DNA of 64,000 nucleotides from Glaciecola sp. GTDB taxonomy: Bacteria > Pseudomonadota > Gammaproteobacteria > Enterobacterales > Alteromonadaceae. The notes beneath the pieces are model-generated. The model made no database searches. It saw only the letters and a program-made list of their open reading frames with translations, and was not told the DNA's origin. Both the position numbers and the translations under genes were made by a program. Of this stretch, positions 17,248-26,574 are shown one piece after another. The DNA is taken from contig JAQWNF010000029.1 in assembly GCA_029246415.1 (NCBI GenBank), positions 169,559 through 233,558 of the forward strand, given 5' to 3'. Position 1 is the first letter of the stretch. Every line of letters begins with the position of its first letter.

Positions 17248-18991
17248 TTGTCGCAAACGGTAAACTAATCAAAAACTCAGTATATTCACCTAATGTTGAA
17301 TTGATCGTAATTGAGCCTTGGTGTTGCTCAATAATACTATGAGATATTGATAACCCAAGGCCCGTACCTTTTTTGACATCTTTAGTCGTAAAAAACGGGT
17401 CAAAGATCTTATTAATAACGTCCTCAGGGATACCTGTCCCATTGTCTCTAAAGGAAAGATGGAGATGCGTCGGGGTGTCCCAGGTTTTAATGCGAATTTC
17501 AGCACTTTGACCCTCACTTTTGCCATTTAAACGCTTGTCCGAACCATCCGTAAGTGCATCTGCAGCATTTTGGATAAGGTTCAAAAATACCTGATTGAGC
17601 AGTCCCGCTTTACAAACTAATCGTCGTCGACTCTTGAAGTCGGTTGTAATCGCAATGCCATTTTGTAATTTGATCCGCAGTAACTTGAGGGTAGACATTA
17701 TCCCTTCATGGACATCAAACTCTTCTTTCTCAGACGTATCTTTTCGACTAAACGACAATAAATTATCGATGATCTCACGAATACGATTGAGACCATCTTG
17801 AGAATCTGCGACTAAATCATCTACATCTTCTAAAATAAAGTTTACATTTGATTGTTCACAGGTTGTTTCTATTCCACTAAAGTCAATTTCTTGCGCTGCA
17901 ACGGATTTTATGCTGTTGAGAAAACTAGCATGCTCGTTGAGTACTTTACCCATCGTATTGACATAACTCATCAATGACTGAAAATTAGATGCGACAAACG
18001 CTAATGGGTTATTAATTTCATGAGCGATCCCTGCGGCTAATTGACCTATAGCCGCGAGTTTCTCGGTTTGATACAACTGCGCTTTAGTTGAGTGTAAATC
18101 CGCTAAAGTTTGGGTCAGTTCGGCATGCTGCTGTTCTAATGCTTGCTGGGCGGATAGACGCTCTAAAATAATGCGTAATTGGTGACAGGCTTGTTCAATT
18201 AGCGAAAGCGTATCGAGTGTGATGGTATCGAGCATTGATTGACGAAGATAACATTGGATAACACTCACGACTTGATCATTACACAAGATAGGGAAAGTAA
18301 GGCTACCTGCAATGGTTGGGTCTAGTTGTTTCAAAGCACAAATGTCCGGACTAGTTTCAGAAAAAGATACTTTTACTTTTTGTTCATTAATGGCTTCTTG
18401 AATGCACGGAGATGCAGGGATCAATAGTTCTTCATTAAGTAATAAAAATTGTGCATTTAAATACTCGTCATAGATCCCAATGTATTCGCTTTGGCATAGC
18501 TGAGATAAACTATCACAGATCATTTCGACGCAATGCTGAGTGCTTATCTCAGAACGGGTAAGTTGTGTCAATTGCGTCAACAGGTTGATTTTGGCTGCTT
18601 GAACTCGCGCATCGTTTTGTTGGTTTTGTGCCGCTTTAGCAAGATAGATTAGCATTATTTGTAATGATTGAGTGTGTGCGAGACTAGTCTGCGGTTGCTG
18701 CCAATCGATAACTTTGTCGTTGTTTATCGACGCATCGCCAATGTGTGCCGTCGCAAAATGACGTTTCTTTTTGAGCATTGCTAGTAAAGATAGTATTGAG
18801 TTCGAAAGCTCGTCGTTAATCACTATGACCAAATGCAATTGCGCTAGATTAAGGAGGTGTTTTTTAATAGCTCTTGGTGACTCATTTAAAGCGAGATGCA
18901 AAATATCAAAATGCTCATTCAAGATTGAATTAATTCCATCGTTGAGTGGTGAGGCATCCAGTTCACTTAACACGCAGCATTGTAACTTCAT
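17219..18991 (-). CDS. Soluble GAF-domain sensor histidine kinase
   Basis: A 590-aa kinase with no membrane segments. Residues 1-115 form an alpha/beta region that resembles a receiver fold (HLVIVIND strand) but lacks a clear phospho-acceptor pattern. Residues 135-280 look like a GAF domain. A coiled coil at 280-310 leads to the HisKA box with phospho-accepting His324 in [12 protein letters not shown]. The ATPase domain follows: [10 protein letters not shown] (N box), [18 protein letters not shown] and GTGLGLSIS. No response-regulator gene is adjacent. It is divergent from the BLUF photoreceptor at 19089 with about 100 bp between, so it may transduce the BLUF signal. Its end overlaps yaaA. 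Confidence 0.9.
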   Translation of the reverse strand: MKLQCCVLSELDASPLNDGINSILNEHFDILHLALNESPRAIKKHLLNLAQLHLVIVINDELSNSILSLLAMLKKKRHFATAHIGDASINNDKVIDWQQPQTSLAHTQSLQIMLIYLAKAAQNQQNDARVQAAKINLLTQLTQLTRSEISTQHCVEMICDSLSQLCQSEYIGIYDEYLNAQFLLLNEELLIPASPCIQEAINEQKVKVSFSETSPDICALKQLDPTIAGSLTFPILCNDQVVSVIQCYLRQSMLDTITLDTLSLIEQACHQLRIILERLSAQQALEQQHAELTQTLADLHSTKAQLYQTEKLAAIGQLAAGIAHEINNPLAFVASNFQSLMSYVNTMGKVLNEHASFLNSIKSVAAQEIDFSGIETTCEQSNVNFILEDVDDLVADSQDGLNRIREIIDNLLSFSRKDTSEKEEFDVHEGIMSTLKLLRIKLQNGIAITTDFKSRRRLVCKAGLLNQVFLNLIQNAADALTDGSDKRLNGKSEGQSAEIRIKTWDTPTHLHLSFRDNGTGIPEDVINKIFDPFFTTKDVKKGTGLGLSISHSIIEQHQGSITINSTLGEYTEFLISLPFATITQDDLALT

Positions 18992-19088
18992 TGTTTTATT
19001 CCATACTGAAGAGTAAATCGTTTATATCAAGATTATCGACTTGAGGCCGATATTCTTTATGTTTGGAATGCACAAGGAGCAATAGCTA

Positions 19089-19502
19089 ATGGGACTGATT
19101 CGACTAATTTACTCTAGCCATGCCGATCTTGATTTACGACTGTCTGATGTCAAACAAATACTAGAAACGGCGCGCAGTAAAAACTACGCGTTGGGTGTCT
19201 GCGGTATGTTGTTTTACAACTCCAAGTATTTTTTGCAAGCCTTAGAAGGTGAAGAACAAACCGTGCAGCACATATATAATAAGATAGCGGATGATTTTCG
19301 CCATGATGATTTGCAGGTTATTTCACAAACGAGTATTGAAGACACATTATTTAGTCATTGGGCGATGGGCTACGCTGGTAACTCCAAAGCGGTTGACGAC
19401 ACCCTCAGCAACATGGGGTTAGCGAGTGATGATTTTACTCAGCTAAACCCAGACCAATGCTTACAATTATTAATTGGAGCAGGTCAACATCAGCAATTAT
19501 AA
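19089..19502 (+). CDS. BLUF-domain blue-light photoreceptor, stand-alone
   Basis: A 137-aa single-domain BLUF protein that should bind FAD non-covalently and sense blue light. The photoactive residues can be placed by a constant offset of 13 from AppA: Tyr8 (Y21), Asn32 (N45), Gln50 (Q63), Trp91 (W104) and Met93 (M106). Motifs are RLIYSSHADL, FLQALEGEE and HWAMGY. After residue 100 a short helical tail follows and no output domain is present, so it must act through a partner. Candidates by position are the divergent histidine kinase and the convergent IalB-like gene 7 nt downstream. The ATG follows AAGGAG in ACAAGGAGCAATAGCTA. Confidence 0.95.
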   Translation: MGLIRLIYSSHADLDLRLSDVKQILETARSKNYALGVCGMLFYNSKYFLQALEGEEQTVQHIYNKIADDFRHDDLQVISQTSIEDTLFSHWAMGYAGNSKAVDDTLSNMGLASDDFTQLNPDQCLQLLIGAGQHQQL

Positions 19503-19509
19503 CTATAGT

Positions 19510-20079
19510 TTAGTCTTTATTACGGCGCAAATGTTCGGCGGAGAGTGACGCATAAGCCTGTTTAAATTGGCTCAATGATATAGGTAATATCATTTGTTGT
19601 CCTTTGGTTGCATAAGCAAATTTTGCGACTGTTCCTGAGGAAAATTCTTTTAAGAGTTTTTGGTCAATTTTGATAATGGACTGACACGCAGCTGGAGTGC
19701 ACTGGGAAATAGGTAATTGAATCGCAGGATGGTCATCGACTTTGATTCCTAGTCCACTTTTTTTGTTGATGTTCGCAGGTAATCTAACCATTAACACGCC
19801 ATATTCACTAGCAAAGGCATAGTTAATCGACACGCCTAACATGACTTGTTTTGCCGCTTCATCCTTGGCAACTAATTGGGTCATCGCACAATTTTGTGGA
19901 CCACAGCTGACACTCCAGGAACCGAATGTTTCACTTTTTATGGTCTGAGCATGAGATGTTCCGTTAACCAATCCGCAGAACAACACACCCAATAATACGC
20001 TAAATAGCCCTGGGCTGAAAATCTTTCGAAGCGAGCTAGAGCAAGGTGAAATTGACATTGTTGCATGGAATTGACTCAT
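19510..20079 (-). CDS. IalB-like exported protein
   Basis: A 189-aa protein with a signal peptide (hydrophobic core about residues 24-40, cleavage likely after SHA at about 44) and an invasion-associated-locus-B-like domain: FGSWSVSCGPQNCAMTQ, then SINYAFASEYGVLMVRLP, ISQCTPAACQSIIKID and FAYATKGQQMILPISL. The Cys pairs suggest disulfides in the periplasm. The family is named after a Bartonella erythrocyte-invasion locus but is widespread in free-living bacteria, with no general function known. AAGGAT precedes the ATG by nine bases. It lies downstream of the terminator of the PEP-CTERM gene on the same strand. Confidence 0.85.
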   Translation of the reverse strand: MSQFHATMSISPCSSSLRKIFSPGLFSVLLGVLFCGLVNGTSHAQTIKSETFGSWSVSCGPQNCAMTQLVAKDEAAKQVMLGVSINYAFASEYGVLMVRLPANINKKSGLGIKVDDHPAIQLPISQCTPAACQSIIKIDQKLLKEFSSGTVAKFAYATKGQQMILPISLSQFKQAYASLSAEHLRRNKD

Positions 20080-20092
20080 GGATTTGATCCTT

Positions 20093-20120
20093 AAAAAAAG
20101 GGGATTGATGCAATCCCCTT
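20093..20120 (-). terminator. Intrinsic terminator of the PEP-CTERM gene
   Basis: AAGGGGATTG (20098-20107) and CAATCCCCTT (20111-20120) form a perfect 10-bp stem with a 3-nt loop. On the - strand it is followed by a T-run (20099-20093). It sits 42 nt after the gene's stop codon and just before the IalB-like start. Confidence 0.92.
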
Positions 20121-20162
20121 ATACTTTCTTTTACATTTACACTTGCGGTGTTAATAATGAGG

Positions 20163-21443
20163 TTAGTGTAGTTTACGTCTTCTCGAAAATATCAATAACC
20201 CACTTGTCAATAATATCGCCAGCGTGCTTGGTGCGCTAACAGGGTTAGGTCCAGGGCCAGTATTAACAAATTGAGTTACCGCAATTTGATCCATGTTTAA
20301 CGAGCCAGAAGTATCAAATGTTAAACCCGTGATAAATGCATCAGTTACTGTTGGGTCTACCATATTACTGATATCAATACCTAAGATTCGAAAACGGTCG
20401 ACAGCATTGGCAAAGTTATACGCAATACCACCAGTGATTTCGATACTTGCATCAAACCAATCACCGACTAAACTATCCCACAACCATAAATCAAATAGAT
20501 TATCGTCAAAGCCTGTAGGTAATAATACCGAAGCAAAATTAGGTCCAGAGTTTACGATATAGTCATATCCGATGGCCACATCCGGATCGATAAAGATACG
20601 CGTGTTAGGATCGATAACCTCAAATTAAAAATGAAAATTGGTTGGGTTAGATGGATCTACCACAGGCATGATTGGGTTAGCAGGAGATGCGCCAGGTAAT
20701 GCACCTTCACGGATAGCAAAATTCCAAATGCCAGGGGTAGTTGTATTACTATTAATCTCGTCTAGATTGGCTATCGCTGCCGTGCGAGAGCCGGGTAAGG
20801 TAAAGAAGTTGGTACTATCACCTGCATCATAACCGGCTTGAGCGGGGATCCCAGAGGAAGCGCTGCCAGTTGTCCAGTTAATGTCCTCATAGCGAAACTG
20901 AACATCAAAGTTGCCAGCACCTTCATCTGCTCGGTCAATCAATACCAATTGGAAGGTATTGGTCGTTGACGCATTCATACTATAAACACCGACTGAATCC
21001 CACGTAAAGACCATAGTATCGGCATCTGATGCTCCTAGATATACGTTACCGCAAGCAGTACAACGAGTATCTACATCAGCCCAATAAGGGGCGATCATAG
21101 GTTGGTTAGTTTGTGGGAATGCGTTGGGAGTAAAGGTGCTTAATGGGCTTTGAAATGTAATATTACCATTATTATTTACGTAAAACCCATTGTAGGTATT
21201 GCCAAAAAAGTTGATACCCGAGTCAAAATTCAGCTCTGTGAATTCATCAAAGCTAAAATATCGACTAGATTGGTCATCATTTTTGGGCATGGCGATTTGG
21301 CCATAAATGCTAGTCGCAGAGGGTGATGTATCCCAACCAGAGAGTAATACAGAGGCTTGTGAGGTTTGCAGTGCACCGGCTGATGCTAATAACAATGTGC
21401 TCAATGCAGCCTTAGAAAAAAGTTCCTTAAATTTATTATTCAT
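20163..21443 (-). pseudogene. Nidogen-like PEP-CTERM surface protein split by one in-frame stop
   Basis: One uninterrupted frame of 427 codons runs from ATG 21443 to the stop at 20163 except for a TAA at 20627-20625 (codon 273). Residues 1-30 are a signal peptide, and about 55-250 match the nidogen-like domain (NNNGNITF, APYWADVDTR). After the TAA the frame resumes with FEVIDPNTRIFIDPDVAIGYDYIV, typical of the second half of nidogen-like PEP-CTERM proteins. The tail ends in the sorting signal VSAPSTLAILLTSG, a hydrophobic helix and RRRK. The truncated 272-aa product would lack the exosortase signal and be secreted rather than processed. Real nonsense mutation, sequencing error and readthrough are all possible. 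Confidence 0.85.
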
Positions 21444-21519
21444 TGCACTATCCTAGTGTTCGTAAGTTAGTTGAAATTATGGAAGTACTACAGGCATCCA
21501 GCTAATCAACATACTTAAA

Positions 21520-21534
21520 GCAATAAATGTTCCA
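21520..21534 (-). promoter_or_regulatory. Sigma-54 promoter of the PEP-CTERM gene
   Basis: Read on the - strand, TGGAACATTTATTGC has the sigma-54 -24 GG and -12 GC dinucleotides at the exact 10-nt spacing, followed by TTT. The predicted start is about 65 nt upstream of ATG 21443. PEP-CTERM genes in related organisms depend on RpoN and PrsR. Confidence 0.65.
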
Positions 21535-21585
21535 TTTAATAACCTTATGAAATGTAAGTTTATTTTTTTGGGGGATATAGATAGT

Positions 21586-21602
21586 TGTAAAATAATTGGA
21601 CA
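21586..21602 (-). promoter_or_regulatory. Candidate activator site upstream of the sigma-54 promoter
   Basis: TGTCCAATTATTTTACA on the - strand lies about 50-70 bp upstream of the -24 element, the usual enhancer distance for a sigma-54 activator, and has TGT...ACA ends. A looser version, TGTCGAAGAATTTATGTA, precedes prsK at 57577-57594. Assigning it to PrsR is inference. Confidence 0.4.
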
Positions 21603-21664
21603 GGTTTATCTATGTATCCATTTGTTTTTATCTATGAAAAATGTGTTTGAGGGGCTTTCAATGT

Positions 21665-22105
21665 TTAATCGACAAACATCTCATGTTTAAAGGTCAGTGT
21701 TTGCGATTCAGTTACTTGTCGAATAGTAACATCAAAGGTGTAATTTTCGCCGTGGCGGAAAGACAACGAAGCGAGATAATAGATAGCGTCGCCATCAATC
21801 ACGCGCTTAAATTTTAGCTCCTTAGTCGTACCAATTAGGTTTCTCGCCGTTCCACTAACATCTACCCGTTGGGCTACCTGCGATTCGCTATCTAACACTG
21901 ATATGTTGACTAGTGCATTGTATTTACTGCGTACTATTCCATTTGCTTTGGCTATCTCTGGAGTCAAAAAGGTGGTATCAAATACAATATAATGCACATC
22001 CCACTTGCCTAACGTCATTTTTTGCTCTGCCTGAGCGTGATGACTCATACCTAACAATAAACTCAATGTCATGATGACTGTGGTTAGAAAATATCGAATG
22101 TGCAT
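21665..22105 (-). CDS. DUF4426 family exported protein
   Basis: A 146-aa protein with a cleavable signal peptide (residues 1-26, ending in HHAQA) and a DUF4426 domain: LGKWDVHYIVFDTTFLTPEIA near the start, YNALVNISVLD in the middle and a beta-rich C-terminus ending KHEMFVD. The function is unknown; the domain is predicted to be a periplasmic beta-sandwich. It follows yggT on the same strand with a 54-nt gap, a position it commonly holds in Alteromonadales after yggS-proC-yggT. Confidence 0.85.
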   Translation of the reverse strand: MHIRYFLTTVIMTLSLLLGMSHHAQAEQKMTLGKWDVHYIVFDTTFLTPEIAKANGIVRSKYNALVNISVLDSESQVAQRVDVSGTARNLIGTTKELKFKRVIDGDAIYYLASLSFRHGENYTFDVTIRQVTESQTLTFKHEMFVD

Positions 22106-22159
22106 GAACTCACCTTTTATGTATTTGTGTATTTGTGTATTTAAAGTGGCTTTTAGAAA

Positions 22160-22702
22160 TTAAAACGGTCCAATTAAATCCTGCAACAACAATTGTATAA
22201 ATTGTAATGCGATAATTGCAATCAACACCGATAAATCCAAGCCACCAATTGGAGGGATAATTTTACGGATAGGCGCAAGCAACGGCTCGGTCAATTGTGA
22301 CAATACATATTCAAATGGGTTGCCTCCTTGAGATACCCAGCTCAAAATCGCACGTAAGATTAGCATCCAAAAAATCAATGATAAAAACTGTTTGAGTAAT
22401 GTGATACTGCCAATAATCAGCACTGCTATAGGGTTAAATGCAGCATTCGAGAAAAACAGGCTGATGACGGTGATCTTGGCGCATGCAATAAATAAGGCAA
22501 ATACAAAGGTCGCGGTATCAAAGGCACCCATTGACGGGATGATACGGCGTAAAGGCGCAACAACCGGTTGTGTTGCTTTTACAACAAACTGCGAAAATGG
22601 GTTATAAAAATCAGCACGCACAAATTGTAACCATAAGCGTAAAATGACGACCATCAGGTACAAATTAAAAAGCGTATCAACTAAAAAAAATGAAGCACTC
22701 AT
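22160..22702 (-). CDS. yggT: YggT family membrane protein
   Basis: A 180-aa inner-membrane protein with two YggT repeats, each with two hydrophobic helices and the motif NPF...PLLAPIRKIIPPIGGLDLS (first copy PVVAPLRRIIPSMGAFDTA). The family is linked to osmotic or membrane homeostasis and, in other bacteria, to septum or thylakoid organisation; the molecular role is unsettled. It is third in the yggS-proC-yggT cluster, 37 nt after proC. Confidence 0.93.
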   Translation of the reverse strand: MSASFFLVDTLFNLYLMVVILRLWLQFVRADFYNPFSQFVVKATQPVVAPLRRIIPSMGAFDTATFVFALFIACAKITVISLFFSNAAFNPIAVLIIGSITLLKQFLSLIFWMLILRAILSWVSQGGNPFEYVLSQLTEPLLAPIRKIIPPIGGLDLSVLIAIIALQFIQLLLQDLIGPF

Positions 22703-22739
22703 AAAAATCCTATTGAGGTTTACCGGTGAAGGTTAAAAA

Positions 22740-23606
22740 TTACATACTCGCTTGCATGACTTCGGCTCTATCCACAGCCGCTTGCATTGCGCCAGCTATT
22801 ATATCGGCAAGTTGCGCTTGATTGAAATGATCAATTGCTTGTGCCGTTGTGCCGCCTTTAGACGTCACGCGTTCGCGCAGCGTACCAAAGTCAGTATCGG
22901 GATTAGCCAATAACATAGCGCCAGCTCCCGCCAGTGCTTGCGCGACAAGACGTTTGGCATCGGCTGCTGATAAGCCTAATTCTTGGGTTTTTGCTTGCAT
23001 CGCTTCGGCGAATAAAAAAACATAAGCAGGCGAAGAGCCCGCAGCAGCAATGACTGTGTTGATATCATTCTCTTGCGCCACCCACAATATGTCACCTACC
23101 TGTGCCAATACATATTCGGCACAATCTTTTAAGGATTGCGGGGTGTCTATTGGAGCATACAACCCGGTCATACCCATACCGATGGAAGAGGGGGTGTTAG
23201 GCATAGTTCGGACTATTGAGTATTTATTTCCTAGCATTTCACGTAGACGCTCAATGCTCACGCCTGCTGCGATGGAAATAAACCCAGTGTTGTCTATATC
23301 AGTAGCGGGTAGGTCTGCACAAACCTGGGAGAGTATCTGTGGTTTGACGGCAAGTACAATCGTTGATGCAAAGGATAATGCGGCTGCGTTGTCTTGGCTT
23401 ATATGGCAACCAGTTTGCTCGTGTAAGGCTGTCAACTTTGGCATGCTGGGGTTGGTTGCCATAATTAAATCGGCTGGGTATCCATTGGCAACCATACCTT
23501 TGATAATCGCTTGAGTCATATTGCCTGCACCGATGAATGCAATTTTGACTGGGGCAAATGAACTCTTTTGTGGTGTTGGTGATTGTAAGCTATTGGTTTG
23601 AGGCAT
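22740..23606 (-). CDS. proC: Pyrroline-5-carboxylate reductase
   Basis: ProC reduces pyrroline-5-carboxylate to proline with NAD(P)H. The 288-aa product has a Rossmann start IAFIGAGNMTQAIIKG (about residues 23-38), VLAVKPQ, RTMPNTPSSIG and the C-terminal dimer signature RERVTSKGGTTAQAI. The N-terminus is about 20 residues longer than E. coli ProC (269 aa), Ser/Pro/Gln-rich and probably disordered. GGAG six bases before ATG 23606 supports this start. It lies 56 nt after yggS in the same transcription direction. Confidence 0.96.
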   Translation of the reverse strand: MPQTNSLQSPTPQKSSFAPVKIAFIGAGNMTQAIIKGMVANGYPADLIMATNPSMPKLTALHEQTGCHISQDNAAALSFASTIVLAVKPQILSQVCADLPATDIDNTGFISIAAGVSIERLREMLGNKYSIVRTMPNTPSSIGMGMTGLYAPIDTPQSLKDCAEYVLAQVGDILWVAQENDINTVIAAAGSSPAYVFLFAEAMQAKTQELGLSAADAKRLVAQALAGAGAMLLANPDTDFGTLRERVTSKGGTTAQAIDHFNQAQLADIIAGAMQAAVDRAEVMQASM

Positions 23607-23662
23607 AGTGACTCCGTTCTCGAAAAATATAAAAGGTAAACATCACGTGTTTATTGATTATT

Positions 23663-24352
23663 TTATTGGCGCTTGCCAAAGATCCCTGTTCCCACTCTCA
23701 CCATAGTAGAGCCTGACGCGATAGCGGCATTGAGGTCGCCACTCATTCCCATAGAGAGGGTATCGACTTGAGGATAGCGTGTTTTGAGCTGCTCATACAG
23801 TGCAGCAAGACGGCCAAAACTAGATAATTGAGTGGCATAATCATCTGATGCTTTAGGGATTGCCATAATACCACGCAACGTCAAATGTTCCATTTGTTCG
23901 ATTTCAGCAGCAATCGACATCAAGTCCTCAGGAGCAATACCTGCTTTGGATGCTTCATTATCAATATTGATTTGAATACAAATTTGCAAGGGGGCTTGGG
24001 ACGGCAAACGCTGATTATTTAAGCGCTGTGCGATTTTTAAGCGGTCTATACTGTGGCACCAAGCAAAGTGCTGGGCAATAAATTTACTCTTATTTGACTG
24101 AATGGGGCCGATAAAATGCCAGATGATGTCATTTAAATGCGCGAGAGCTAAAGTCTTTTCCACACCCTCTTGCACATAGTTTTCTCCGAAGTGGCGTTGT
24201 CCTGCTTGATACGCAAGTACTAAATCCGATACGGGTTTAGTTTTGCTTACCGCTAATAATTGGATGGTAGCGGGATCACGTTGGGCTAGTTTTGCCGCAA
24301 CAGATATTTGGTACAGTGTGTTTTCCAAGTGGTTTGCAATAGTATTCGACAT
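23663..24352 (-). CDS. yggS: PLP homeostasis protein YggS (PLPBP family)
   Basis: A 229-aa single-domain PLP-binding protein of the YggS/PROSC family. It has no enzymatic activity known and buffers PLP and amino-acid homeostasis. LLAVSKTKP carries the PLP lysine near residue 36, followed by HFGENYVQEG, WHFIGPIQSNKSK, LSMGMSGDLNAAI and the terminal VRVGTGIFG. It starts the yggS-proC-yggT unit and is divergent from pilT with 41 bp between the starts. Confidence 0.96.
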   Translation of the reverse strand: MSNTIANHLENTLYQISVAAKLAQRDPATIQLLAVSKTKPVSDLVLAYQAGQRHFGENYVQEGVEKTLALAHLNDIIWHFIGPIQSNKSKFIAQHFAWCHSIDRLKIAQRLNNQRLPSQAPLQICIQINIDNEASKAGIAPEDLMSIAAEIEQMEHLTLRGIMAIPKASDDYATQLSSFGRLAALYEQLKTRYPQVDTLSMGMSGDLNAAIASGSTMVRVGTGIFGKRQ

Positions 24353-24393
24353 TGGCCTGATTTTTAATTAATGAATTTAAGTAGAGTAACAAC

Positions 24394-25437
24394 ATGGATA
24401 TTACCGAACTTTTAGCTTTTAGTGTCAAAAATAATGCATCAGATTTGCATTTATCTGCTGGTTTGCCTCCGATGATCCGAGTCGATGGCGAAATGCGTCG
24501 GTTAAACATTCCTGAACTCGAGCATCAACAAGTGCAAAATCTCATTTATGAAATCATGAATGATATGCAACGCAAAGAATACGAAGAAAACCTCGAAGTG
24601 GATTTTTCTTTTGAAGTCAATGATCTTGCGCGTTTTCGGGTTAACGCCTTCATGCAAAATCGTGGTGCGGCGGCGGTACTTAGAACCATACCTAGTAAGG
24701 TGTTAAGTTTAGATGAACTCGGTGCGCCTGCGATATTTAAAGAAATCTTAAATCAACCCACTGGCATTGTGCTGATTACCGGCGCAACCGGCTCAGGCAA
24801 ATCGACGACCTTAGCGGCGATGATTGATTACATTAACACGCATAAACGCGAGCATATTTTAACGATCGAAGACCCGATTGAGTTTGTCCATGACAACAAG
24901 CTGTGTCTAATGAATCAGCGCGAAGTGCATCGCGATACCAAAAGCTTTGCTAATGCTTTGCGCTCGGCGTTGCGCGAAGATCCCGATGTAATTTTAGTTG
25001 GAGAGTTGCGAGATTTAGAAACGATTCGCTTGGCAATCTCTGCTGCGGAAACGGGCCATTTGGTATTTGGTACCTTACACACCAATTCAGCACCCAAAAC
25101 AATCGATCGCATTATTGATGTATTTCCTGCCGCCGAAAAATCCATGGTTCGTTCCATGTTATCCGAGAGTTTACGTGCGGTGATCTCACAAAATCTGTTG
25201 AAAAAAGTCGGAGGAGGGCGAGTCGCTGCGCATGAAATTATGGTGGGCGTACCGGCAATTCGTAACTTGATCCGTGAAGACAAAGTACCACAAATGTATT
25301 CGATTATCCAAACCGGCCAAAATCATGGCATGCAAACTATGGATCAATGTTTACAACGCTTGGTAGCACAAGGGCAAATTACCCAAGAAGATGCCAATAA
25401 ATTATCCAAAGACAAGCAGCAATCGACCAATTTTTAG
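24394..25437 (+). CDS. pilT: Type IV pilus retraction ATPase PilT
   Basis: PilT powers retraction of type IV pili for twitching motility, DNA uptake and attachment. The 347-aa protein has an N-terminal PAS-like domain (residues 1-100), Walker A GATGSGKST, the Asp box, Walker B ILVGELRDLETI, the His box GTLHTNSA and the PilT-specific AIRNLIRED motif near residue 290. pilU follows 9 nt downstream, the usual pair. No pilin or assembly genes are nearby. Confidence 0.98.
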   Translation: MDITELLAFSVKNNASDLHLSAGLPPMIRVDGEMRRLNIPELEHQQVQNLIYEIMNDMQRKEYEENLEVDFSFEVNDLARFRVNAFMQNRGAAAVLRTIPSKVLSLDELGAPAIFKEILNQPTGIVLITGATGSGKSTTLAAMIDYINTHKREHILTIEDPIEFVHDNKLCLMNQREVHRDTKSFANALRSALREDPDVILVGELRDLETIRLAISAAETGHLVFGTLHTNSAPKTIDRIIDVFPAAEKSMVRSMLSESLRAVISQNLLKKVGGGRVAAHEIMVGVPAIRNLIREDKVPQMYSIIQTGQNHGMQTMDQCLQRLVAQGQITQEDANKLSKDKQQSTNF

Positions 25438-25446
25438 GAGTCACGT

Positions 25447-26559
25447 GTGTATTTAGAGCAACATTTACAAAATATGGTGACTCAAGGGGCATCGGATGTA
25501 TTTATTACCGTAGGTCGTCCTGTTAGTGCCAAAATTAATGGCCGCATGACCAATATTGCTGAGTCGGTGTTAACTACCCAAGATGCTTATGAGTTGATTC
25601 AAGAAGCGATGACGCCAGAAAACTTGCATCAATTTAAGACCGATAAAGAATGTAATTTTGCGATTGCATTAGATGGTATTGGCCGCTTTCGTTGCTCAGC
25701 TTTTTGGCAACGCGATATGCCGGGGATGGTGGTGCGTCGGATCGTGACCGATATACCACAAGCCGATGATCTTGGTTTGCCCGACGTATTAAAAAATATC
25801 ATCATGGCTAAACGCGGATTAGTGTTATTTGTGGGGGGGACGGGGACAGGTAAATCGACATCATTGGCTGCGCTGATCGATCATCGCAATAAACAATCCT
25901 CAGGGCATATTTTAACCATCGAAGATCCGATTGAATTTGTGCATGAACACCAACAATGTGTGGTGACCCAACGCGAAGTAGGTATTGATACGCACTCGTT
26001 TGACGATGCCCTCAAAAGCTCGTTACGCCAAGCGCCAGATGTCATTTTAATTGGCGAGATCCGTTCGATGGAAACGATGGAATACGCCATGTCTTTTGCC
26101 GATACGGGTCACCTGTGTGTGGCGACATTACACGCTAATAATGCCAACCAAGCGATAGAGCGTATTATGCATTTAGCGCCCAAAGATATGCATGATAAGT
26201 TGCGTTTTGATCTGAGCCTAAATATTCGTGCGATTGTAGCGCAGCAGCTAGTGCCCACGATTGATGGCAAAGGCCGTGTTGCAGCGATTGAAGTGTTGCT
26301 TAATTCGCCTTTGATTAGTGATTTAATCCAGCGCAATGAAATGACGGGCTTAAAAGACGCGATGACCAAAGGCAAAGAAATGGGCATGCAAACATTTGAT
26401 ATGGCATTAATGGCATTGTATCGCGATAATCGCATTTCGTTAGAGCAAGCATTGCACCATGCTGATTCACCTAATGATTTACGTCTGATGATAAAGCTTG
26501 ATGAAAAGGCGGGGAATAGTCTAGGATCATTATCTAATGTTTCCATTGATATGGACTAA
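25447..26559 (+). CDS. pilU: Type IV pilus ATPase PilU
   Basis: PilU is a PilT-dependent accessory retraction motor. The 370-aa product shows GGTGTGKSTS (Walker A), DVILIGEIRSMETM (Walker B), CVATLHANNANQ (His box) and a longer C-terminus than PilT, which separates the two paralogues. It begins at GTG 25447 with AGGAG overlapping the pilT stop region, so the pair is co-translated. The next gene starts 15 nt later. Confidence 0.97.
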   Translation: MYLEQHLQNMVTQGASDVFITVGRPVSAKINGRMTNIAESVLTTQDAYELIQEAMTPENLHQFKTDKECNFAIALDGIGRFRCSAFWQRDMPGMVVRRIVTDIPQADDLGLPDVLKNIIMAKRGLVLFVGGTGTGKSTSLAALIDHRNKQSSGHILTIEDPIEFVHEHQQCVVTQREVGIDTHSFDDALKSSLRQAPDVILIGEIRSMETMEYAMSFADTGHLCVATLHANNANQAIERIMHLAPKDMHDKLRFDLSLNIRAIVAQQLVPTIDGKGRVAAIEVLLNSPLISDLIQRNEMTGLKDAMTKGKEMGMQTFDMALMALYRDNRISLEQALHHADSPNDLRLMIKLDEKAGNSLGSLSNVSIDMD

Positions 26560-26574
26560 AACTAAGGAATTGGC

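Noticed and set aside
23050..23514. 154-codon + strand ORF inside proC
   Set aside because: Antisense to clear proC coding sequence with no family features.
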